Source: Bacillota bacterium (GTDB lineage Bacteria; Bacillota; Clostridia; Oscillospirales; Acutalibacteraceae). Taken from it: a DNA stretch of 7,593 nt. Of the stretch, positions 1 to 5,243 are shown one piece after another. The position numbers were made by a program, and so were the translations under genes. How positions within the stretch are numbered: position 1 is the first letter of the stretch; every line of letters begins with the position of its first letter. Where the stretch lies: the NCBI GenBank assembly GCA_023415895.1, contig JAEZJA010000155.1, positions 1 through 7,593 on the forward strand, written 5' to 3'. The notes beneath the pieces were generated by a model. It saw nothing but the letters and a program-made list of their open reading frames with translations, made no database searches and had not been told where the DNA came from.

Positions 1-8
1 AAAACAAC

Positions 9-60
9 CGCGCGCAAAAGAGCAGTGGAGCACGGACAGCCCACTGCTCTTTTGCGCGCG
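9..60 (-). terminator. Long perfect hairpin, terminator of the alpha-mannosidase gene
   Basis: Positions 9-28 and 41-60 are perfect reverse complements (20 bp) around a 12-base loop (29-40). Read on the minus strand the hairpin lies 58 bases after the mannosidase stop codon and is followed by GTTGTTTT (positions 8-1), a short U-rich tail. The stem contains CCACTGCTCTTTT on both strands, so it could also act on a transcript arriving on the plus strand from the left, although the plus-strand tail (ATTTATTA) is poorer. An intrinsic terminator is the simplest reading. The perfect symmetry would also suit a bidirectional terminator between converging genes, but the left neighbour is outside the window. 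Confidence 0.85.
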
Positions 61-118
61 ATTTATTAGGGGGGTAGCGGCCATAACGGATCTTCCCTCA
101 TGGATAACGTTGCGTTGA

Positions 119-3100
119 TTAACCTTCGAAAGCCTGAAAGCGGTATATTCGAGCGTTATCATCGTTATCGCCCGTGGGTTTTGTGATCCAAAGGCGGACA
201 TAGCGTGCTTGGACAGGAGAAATGGATCGGATGGTTAGGCTTTGCGTGTTGCCTTGTACATGATCAGCATCCTTCCACTCATCCTGTTCACTCAGCCGAT
301 ACTGCAGAGCGAAATCGCTGGTATTCCATCTTACCGATTCCAATATTCCCGCGTGGCAAACACACCACTTTCCGATTGTCCTTACTTCTCCGATATCCAC
401 CTCAAGCCAGCAAATACCCTCTTGGTTTTTGTGAGCACACCATTTGCCGTCGAGCCTGCCGTTCACGGCCTGCTCGGGAACTTCATGATCATTCATGTAA
501 CCGCTGGCCTTACAAGGCTTTCGGTCCAAAATGTCCTTTCCAAGGTTCGTCCTTTTTGCTTGAATGGCGGCATCGGTGTTTCCAATTTTAACAAGCGCCG
601 TCGTGCCGTCTGAATCGATGATGCAGTCGCCATCCCAGCCTTCAAACACACCGTCTTCGTTCATGATATTTGCATATACAAGGATTTCCGTTCCCTCGCG
701 GTAGACCCCTTCTCCGGTGCAGCCATTGGTTATTAGCTTATGAAAGGGGACAGCCTCGCTGTTGACCTTGTCATAAAGAGGCCAAGCGGGAACAGTGGCA
801 TCTTCTCCACCCTTCTGAGCGGTTGCCGCCATCATAAAGATATCCGAATCTTCAGGAAGGGTGAATTCGGTTGCGCCGGTGGTGTCGAACTCATATTTGA
901 ACAGATAGGCGAAAAGGTAGGGTCTATCACCGTCTGGTGCATGGGTATGGGTGTAAACTTGAGCAATTTCATCGCGTTTGATAACGCAGGTGGTGCCCGC
1001 TACAAGCGAATCCCAAGAGCCGACATTCTCCGTGTAATCCTGTATGCCTATTTCAACGCTCTTATCTCCCACTTTGAAAACAGCCGTCTTGTCACCGCCC
1101 GTTGAAGCGGCAAGAACATACACCTTGTCTGCGGTGGAGGGGAGCTGGATCTTCTGCCCTGCACAAACGACCATGTTGTTTTCATCGGCATCACCCAAGG
1201 TGAAGGGAACGCCGCCGACGGCAATCCGCTGTTCAAATAATTCAGAAGGAATCGAAATGTGTTGGGCTATCTCACCCGATGCCCTGTCATAGTTAGAGGA
1301 GGTTGCCTTGTTTGTAAAGGGAAGCGGGAGAGAAGCATAGTCCGGGGCAGCGGAGTGTATGGCACAATCCTTGAGCGTGACCGCAAAAGTTTTGACACCG
1401 TATTTTTTCATGTCAAAACGCAGTGTGTTGCCGCTGAACTTTGCGCTCCCGATCTCTTGTTCATAGCCATTGGTCTCCACAGCTGTTGCAATATCCGAAA
1501 TAAAGGTAATAAAAGCGTCATTGTGGCACATTCCTGCGGTTTCTTGAACTCTGACGATGAGGCGGCTTCCATTTTCCTCTTTCTTGACGGCGCGGATGAT
1601 AAGATCGCGGTCACTGGTGGACAGGAGAGAGAAGCACCGTCCCGCTCCTTCATGTTTGGAGGTTCGGAAGGACATCAGAGGCTGGTTGACTGCTGCCGCC
1701 TCAGCGGGAGTGCCGAGACGGGCACCGGCGTGGGAAGTAAAGGAATACCGGAATACATTTTTGCCCATGTCCTGCCAATCCTGCCCCGAAGCAGGCCGAT
1801 AAGCTCCGAGAGGAGTATGAATCAGTGTCATGCGAAGAGAGCTGTCATCGGGTTTCTCCATACCGTACTTACAGTCGTTCATAATCGTAACGCCAAAGCT
1901 GCCGTCAGCATCGGTCTGATCAGCCCATTGATGCATATTGTGCTGAAAGTAGGGATAATGGCTTGTGCTGCCACCCTCAACAGCACCCAGACCCTGGTCA
2001 AAGGCGGCAAGAGGATTGGAAACCGTCAGTGGGAAGGTCACGCGCAGCAGTGAACGGCGCTGACGCCAACGCACATCGCAGTCAACGTCCACTCTTTGTC
2101 CTCCCTGCCACAAGCTGATGACTTGTGTAAACACGCTCGCGCCGAAGGTTCTCTTAATTTTGAGCGATACAACGGCCGGACCGTCTTCAAGAATCTCGAT
2201 TTCAGGCGTTCCCTCTACATAGGCGGGTTCCAGGAAAAGATCCTCATATTTGATTTCCCATGCCGGCCAGTTGGTGTTGTTATCTTGGGTAATCGTAAAG
2301 CGCGAAGGTGCGCAAAGCAGCTCACGGTTGTGCTGTTTGTCGACTATGCTGAAGATGTCTCCGTTTTTGTCGAGCTTAACGCAATATCTCTCATTCTCAA
2401 GCGTGTTTGTTGTCACGTTCAGGGACGATCGGCATCCGGCAACGTCGCTCGCGCGCACATCGAAGATGGTGCAGGAGATCGGAGCCACAGATGCCACGAA
2501 CTTTACAACTGTCTTTTCTCCGATTTTTGAAAGCTGAGCGGGTACCTCATTCCCTTTTTCATCAAAGACACGAACAAACCGGCTCTTTATGGCGATTTCA
2601 GCACTCACCACATCACAGCGGGAGTCGGAAACGGGGTTGTAGACCACGACAGGAATTCCCTTTACATTCGTATCCAGTCCCCGGCAAACAGCACGTATGC
2701 CATTCGTAAGCTCGGAGGCAAACATATTAAGCGCTATGACAAAATCGTTGTGGCTGAAGCCATAGGCGGAAGCAATCGAAGTCCCGGGAAGGTCATCATG
2801 AAACTGATGCCACAGGAACGTTTTCCAGGCGGTATCAAGCCTTTCGGCGGGATAAGCGGTTCCGCCCGTCAACATTCCCATAACGCTTGCCTTTTCAGCC
2901 GAATCCGCAAGCAGTTCATTCTTACGGTTAAAACGCTTGTTGATCGTACGGCTGGTCATGGCGCCGCTTCCATGGGGAATGAGAAGCTCTCCATCATAGA
3001 GGGGCAAAGCATCGATCTCCTCAGGAGTCAGCTCGTTCATAATCTGGTCGGTCGATGCCGATACAACGTCGTACAGACCCGTCTCCGGATGATCCACAGC

Positions 3101-3880
3101 CTCCTGAACCATCCTCGCGGAAGACTCCCTGCACGATCCTCCGTAGTCACCCGTACCATAATACATGCTGCGTTTGGGTGTGCCGGCATATTTTTCGTTA
3201 TGTTCGATAGCCTTCAGATATTCGGGTCTTTGATGTAGGGGGGTGGTGTTGCCCTGATTGTCAAAATCATAGTTGTAATCCCCCTCCAAAAGGGAACAGA
3301 TGACATAATTGCCGTCCGGTCCGGCCCACTTACCGAGGTCCATTCTTATGTAATCATTGCCCGGCATTGGTTTCGTGACGCTTCCATCCTCATGGATGAT
3401 CGGTGAGCCGACACCCCATACAAGCTTTTGGGTGGAAAAGCCTTTTAATCCCATGTGAGCGGCAATTGAGGGAAGCGCGTACCGGAAACCGAAGCAGTCT
3501 GTCAGAAAAATATCGGTGCTGACCTTGCCGAATTCTTTCTCAAAATAGCCGTTGCCAAGAAGAATTTGGCGCATAAACGCTTCGGAGGAAGGGACATTTG
3601 CATCACAGGCATCCCAGGTGCTGCCGGCCACGTTCCATCGTCCCTCGGCGATGAATTGTTTGAGCTTCTCATATTTCTCCGGGTAATATTCTTTTGCCAG
3701 CTTATAACGGAAGGCTCCCTCAAAGTTCATACGATAGGCGGGATATTTTTCTAGCAGGGCAAAGTTATTGTCCAGGGTATTTTTGACGCAGTCCCGAATG
3801 GTATCCTGTATCGTCCAATTCCATTGCGTATCAAGGTGGGCATTGGATACCACGTAAAGGGTCTTCTTTTTGCGGATCAT
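119..3880 (-). CDS. GH38 alpha-mannosidase with InlB-like and F5/8 type C (CBM32-like) C-terminal modules
   Basis: Predicted to hydrolyse terminal alpha-mannosyl residues of oligosaccharides (retaining, metal-dependent). It has 1253 residues from the chosen start. Visible GH38 signatures are NAHLDTQWNW (H15, D17), TDCFGF with candidate nucleophile D128, GTGDYGG (D245), GELLIPHGSGAMTSRT (298-312) and HDDLPGTS (H361). H15, D17, D128 and H361 match the four residues that hold the active-site zinc in Golgi mannosidase II. Order: catalytic domain about 1-300, middle helical domain about 305-380, beta-rich GH38 C-terminal part from about 410 to 870, an unassigned beta-rich stretch about 880-1040, an InlB B-repeat-like module about 1047-1114 (GEGVYREGTEI, FEGWDGD), and a discoidin/F5/8 type C domain about 1115-1253 (ARYVRLWI near its end). 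The start ATG follows AGGAGG by 7 bases; a longer TTG start 35 codons upstream has no ribosome binding site. There is no signal peptide or membrane segment, so it is probably cytoplasmic, which is odd for an enzyme with a carbohydrate-binding module. Exact glycan linkage is not readable from sequence. The gene appears more GC-rich than the two plus-strand genes. Confidence 0.93.
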   Translation of the reverse strand: MIRKKKTLYVVSNAHLDTQWNWTIQDTIRDCVKNTLDNNFALLEKYPAYRMNFEGAFRYKLAKEYYPEKYEKLKQFIAEGRWNVAGSTWDACDANVPSSEAFMRQILLGNGYFEKEFGKVSTDIFLTDCFGFRYALPSIAAHMGLKGFSTQKLVWGVGSPIIHEDGSVTKPMPGNDYIRMDLGKWAGPDGNYVICSLLEGDYNYDFDNQGNTTPLHQRPEYLKAIEHNEKYAGTPKRSMYYGTGDYGGSCRESSARMVQEAVDHPETGLYDVVSASTDQIMNELTPEEIDALPLYDGELLIPHGSGAMTSRTINKRFNRKNELLADSAEKASVMGMLTGGTAYPAERLDTAWKTFLWHQFHDDLPGTSIASAYGFSHNDFVIALNMFASELTNGIRAVCRGLDTNVKGIPVVVYNPVSDSRCDVVSAEIAIKSRFVRVFDEKGNEVPAQLSKIGEKTVVKFVASVAPISCTIFDVRASDVAGCRSSLNVTTNTLENERYCVKLDKNGDIFSIVDKQHNRELLCAPSRFTITQDNNTNWPAWEIKYEDLFLEPAYVEGTPEIEILEDGPAVVSLKIKRTFGASVFTQVISLWQGGQRVDVDCDVRWRQRRSLLRVTFPLTVSNPLAAFDQGLGAVEGGSTSHYPYFQHNMHQWADQTDADGSFGVTIMNDCKYGMEKPDDSSLRMTLIHTPLGAYRPASGQDWQDMGKNVFRYSFTSHAGARLGTPAEAAAVNQPLMSFRTSKHEGAGRCFSLLSTSDRDLIIRAVKKEENGSRLIVRVQETAGMCHNDAFITFISDIATAVETNGYEQEIGSAKFSGNTLRFDMKKYGVKTFAVTLKDCAIHSAAPDYASLPLPFTNKATSSNYDRASGEIAQHISIPSELFEQRIAVGGVPFTLGDADENNMVVCAGQKIQLPSTADKVYVLAASTGGDKTAVFKVGDKSVEIGIQDYTENVGSWDSLVAGTTCVIKRDEIAQVYTHTHAPDGDRPYLFAYLFKYEFDTTGATEFTLPEDSDIFMMAATAQKGGEDATVPAWPLYDKVNSEAVPFHKLITNGCTGEGVYREGTEILVYANIMNEDGVFEGWDGDCIIDSDGTTALVKIGNTDAAIQAKRTNLGKDILDRKPCKASGYMNDHEVPEQAVNGRLDGKWCAHKNQEGICWLEVDIGEVRTIGKWCVCHAGILESVRWNTSDFALQYRLSEQDEWKDADHVQGNTQSLTIRSISPVQARYVRLWITKPTGDNDDNARIYRFQAFEG

Positions 3881-3887
3881 TCGCGTG

Positions 3888-3893
3888 CCTCCT
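3888..3893 (-). promoter_or_regulatory. Ribosome binding site that fixes the mannosidase start
   Basis: On the minus strand this reads AGGAGG, 7 bases before the ATG at 3880-3878. It decides the start in favour of the 1253-residue protein. The same reading frame stays open for another 35 codons to a TTG at 3985, but that codon has no purine-rich sequence before it and the extra residues resemble neither a signal peptide nor the family's N-terminus. Confidence 0.9.
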
Positions 3894-3911
3894 ACATCTT
3901 TATTCGTATTG

Positions 3912-3937
3912 TACTTCTTGAGAATACTTCTCGAGAA
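3912..3937. repeat. Two abutting 13-base repeats with palindromic core in mannosidase leader
   Basis: TACTTCTTGAGAA (3912-3924) is followed directly by TACTTCTCGAGAA (3925-3937), identical but for one base. The second contains the perfect palindrome TTCTCGAGAA (3928-3937); the first has the same palindrome with one change. The pair lies 32-57 bases upstream of the mannosidase start codon, in the leader. It could be a tandem protein-binding site or an RNA stem. No function can be assigned. Confidence 0.55.
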
Positions 3938-4016
3938 ACGCAGCATTTGACAGGACAAACCAGCTTGTTTTTTTGTCTTTGCCAATTCGACAAGACCTTG
4001 AACCGTACGATTGGTT

Positions 4017-4042
4017 TCTACTAAATAGTAGAGGGTCTACTA
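4017..4042. repeat. Triple alternating repeat TCTACTA / TAGTAGA / TCTACTA
   Basis: TCTACTA (4017-4023), TAGTAGA (4026-4032) and TCTACTA (4036-4042) are three copies of one heptamer in alternating orientation, separated by AA and GGG. The middle copy can pair with either neighbour. It falls just after the predicted mannosidase start site, abutting the operator at 4044-4057, so it would form the first 15-40 bases of that transcript. It could be a 5' stabilising stem, a switch between two small stems, or part of an extended operator. Confidence 0.5.
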
Positions 4043-4043
4043 T

Positions 4044-4057
4044 TAAAACCGGTTTCA
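4044..4057. promoter_or_regulatory. Operator 1 (LacI-family or cre-like) at the mannosidase start site
   Basis: TAAAACCGGTTTCA contains the perfect palindrome AAACCGGTTT (4046-4055) with the central CG typical of LacI-family operators. It matches operator 2 at 4175-4188 in 13 of 14 bases. It overlaps the transcription start predicted from the minus-strand -10 element at 4062-4067, so a bound repressor would block the mannosidase. On the minus strand it also fits the CcpA cre consensus TGWNANCGNTNWCA with one mismatch, so catabolite repression by CcpA is an alternative or addition to the neighbouring regulator. Confidence 0.72.
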
Positions 4058-4061
4058 TTCA

Positions 4062-4090
4062 ATGATAGCATATCTTTATAAAAAATTCCA
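4062..4090 (-). promoter_or_regulatory. Extended -10 promoter of the mannosidase gene
   Basis: On the minus strand TGCTATCAT (4070-4062) is an extended -10 element: TG, one base, then TATCAT. The hexamer 17 bases upstream (about 4090-4085, TGGAAT) is a poor -35, so the promoter probably relies on the TG extension or on an activator. Start of transcription is predicted near 4055, inside operator 1. Confidence 0.55.
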
Positions 4091-4107
4091 TAGAATATGG
4101 TAATTTT
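4081..4107. promoter_or_regulatory. AT-rich dyad at the -40 region of the mannosidase promoter
   Basis: CCATA (4088-4092) and TATGG (4096-4100) face each other around GAA, and the symmetry continues outward as AAAATT / AATTTT with one extra T at 4101. The centre (4094) lies about 39-41 bases upstream of the predicted mannosidase start site, the usual place for an activator that touches polymerase at a weak -35. It does not resemble the two CCGG operators, so a different protein would bind it. Random symmetry in AT-rich DNA is possible. Confidence 0.4.
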
Positions 4108-4123
4108 GAAAAAAATATTTATA

Positions 4124-4153
4124 TTGACAAAGATTACCGCCCCGTGTTATGAT
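4124..4153 (+). promoter_or_regulatory. Housekeeping sigma-70/sigma-A promoter of the regulator operon
   Basis: TTGACA (4124-4129) is a perfect -35, and TATGAT (4148-4153) is a one-mismatch -10, with 18 bases between them. An AT-rich tract lies directly upstream. Transcription should begin near 4160, before operator 2 (4175-4188), so the bound regulator would act as a roadblock or clash with the initiating polymerase. It probably drives both the regulator and the binding-protein gene. Confidence 0.85.
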
Positions 4154-4174
4154 TTATTAGCAACAAAGAGACAA

Positions 4175-4188
4175 TAAAATCGGTTTCA
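4175..4188. promoter_or_regulatory. Operator 2 (LacI-family or cre-like) in the regulator leader
   Basis: TAAAATCGGTTTCA differs from operator 1 in a single base and has the same central CG. It sits about 15 bases after the predicted start of the regulator transcript and 22 bases before its ATG, which suits autoregulation. It overlaps a further perfect palindrome, TTTCATGAAA (4184-4193). The centres of the two operators are 131 bases apart. On the minus strand it also fits the cre consensus with one mismatch. Confidence 0.7.
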
Positions 4189-4209
4189 TGAAATTGGCGG
4201 GTTGAAAAT

Positions 4210-5241
4210 ATGAAAGTAACTATCAGCGAAGTGGCTAAATGCGCGGGAGTGGCGAAATCCACAGTCTCCAATGTAATTAATAATAAAGATTGTGTCTCTG
4301 AAGAGACCAAACAAAAAGTTTTACAAGTGTGCAAGGAACTGAATTTCTCTCAGAATTTTATTGCAACGCAACTGGCAACAATGAAAACCGGCGTAATCGG
4401 TCTTTTTCTACAGATCGAAGGTCGGGGATATCACAGCTTTTTTAATGACGTCATTGAATCTGTTATTGTGCATTGCGAAAAGTATAATTATCGCACAATG
4501 ATCTTTTTATCGGTATCCAATGATGAGCTGTCCAAATTATTAAAGTTTGGCAAAGCGCCGATAGACGCTGCGATCATTTTAAATCCCATGGTCAATGACT
4601 ATCGTATTGAGGAAATGCAGCACGATTTAATTCCCTATGTACTGATCGGCAGTTCCAATAATCAGTCCAATACGAGCAACTGCGTTGATGTTGACAATTT
4701 TAAAGTCGTATACGACTTAACGGATAAGATGCTCAAAAACAGCGATACAAAGAAGATTCTATTATTAAACAGCCCATCGAATATGACGATCTCCAGAGAT
4801 CGTGAAAGTGGTTTTATAAGAGCATATGTCAACAATCGAATCGATATCACCAATGCAATGCATTATAATAAGCTAAACGACGATATGGATTTGGAGCGAA
4901 TTAAAACAATTTTGATCAACAATCCAGATATTCGAGGCATCATTACGGAGTCGGATCAACAGGCCAAGGATGTTTACGGCATACTGGCCGAGCTTAACAG
5001 AAAGGTCGGAAAAGATATTTCTGTTGTTGCGCTTGGCGGCAATGATGTATGCGATTCGCTTAATCCAAAGTTGTCCCATGTTTTAATTGATTATAAAACA
5101 ATTGGATACCGCGCCTGCAGAAAACTTATTGAGATTTTGAATGGGGAAACGCCTGATTATACGGTTGAATATGTGGACACAGAGTTAGTGCTCACAGATT
5201 CCTACATCGGTTTTGAATCGGATTGTTTTGAAGGAGCTTAA
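4210..5241 (+). CDS. LacI-family transcriptional regulator
   Basis: A 343-residue protein, the normal length for a LacI/GalR regulator. Residues 3-24 carry the helix-turn-helix (TISEVAKCAGVAKSTVSNVI), followed by the third helix (VSEETKQKVLQVCKEL) and a hinge helix about 50-58 with L55, the position that inserts at the central CG of such operators. Residues from about 61 (GVIGLFL) onward form the periplasmic-binding-protein-like sensor domain, ending with the usual strand-rich tail (VEYVDTELVLTDSYIGF). The effector is probably a mannoside or mannose derivative, inferred only from context. It is divergent from the mannosidase and cotranscribed with the binding-protein gene. The ribosome binding site before its ATG is weak (GCGGG, 8 bases away), which would keep its level low. 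Two CG-centred operators flank its promoter region, so it probably represses both directions, although CcpA could use the same sites. Confidence 0.93.
   Translation: MKVTISEVAKCAGVAKSTVSNVINNKDCVSEETKQKVLQVCKELNFSQNFIATQLATMKTGVIGLFLQIEGRGYHSFFNDVIESVIVHCEKYNYRTMIFLSVSNDELSKLLKFGKAPIDAAIILNPMVNDYRIEEMQHDLIPYVLIGSSNNQSNTSNCVDVDNFKVVYDLTDKMLKNSDTKKILLLNSPSNMTISRDRESGFIRAYVNNRIDITNAMHYNKLNDDMDLERIKTILINNPDIRGIITESDQQAKDVYGILAELNRKVGKDISVVALGGNDVCDSLNPKLSHVLIDYKTIGYRACRKLIEILNGETPDYTVEYVDTELVLTDSYIGFESDCFEGA
5231..5236 (+). promoter_or_regulatory. Ribosome binding site of the solute-binding protein, inside the lacI-type gene
   Basis: AAGGAG lies within the last codons of the regulator gene and 7 bases before the ATG at 5244. 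With only two bases between the regulator stop and this ATG, and no room for a promoter, the two genes should be translated in a coupled fashion from one mRNA. The site is much stronger than that of the regulator, predicting more binding protein than regulator. Confidence 0.85.
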
Positions 5242-5243
5242 CT

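Larger units (their letters stand above)
3881..4209. other. Divergent control region between mannosidase and lacI-type genes
   Basis: This 329-base gap has no gene. From right to left on the minus strand it holds an extended -10 promoter for the mannosidase, an operator over its start site and a leader of about 175 bases with two sets of short repeats. On the plus strand it holds a near-consensus promoter for the regulator followed by a second operator. The middle (about 4071-4128) is very AT-rich, as expected for promoter UP-type sequence. Each element is listed separately. Confidence 0.85.

Noticed and set aside
205..613. Two overlapping plus-strand open frames near the left end
   Set aside because: Antisense to the discoidin and InlB-like coding part of the mannosidase; no supporting start or domain.
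1259..2053. A 264-codon plus-strand open frame
   Set aside because: It lies wholly antisense to the GH38 gene, whose reading frame has clear family motifs; the translation shows no recognisable domain.
2096..3238. Several plus-strand open frames of 95-162 codons
   Set aside because: Shadows of the mannosidase reading frame, overlapping each other, with no family resemblance.
3881..3985. A 35-residue N-terminal extension of the mannosidase starting from TTG
   Set aside because: There is no ribosome binding site before the TTG, a perfect AGGAGG precedes the internal ATG, and the extension is neither signal peptide nor family sequence.
4006..4019. A third operator-like sequence, TACGATTGGTTTCT
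   Set aside because: It matches the operator pattern at only about 10 of 14 bases and lacks the central CG, so it is at best a half-site.
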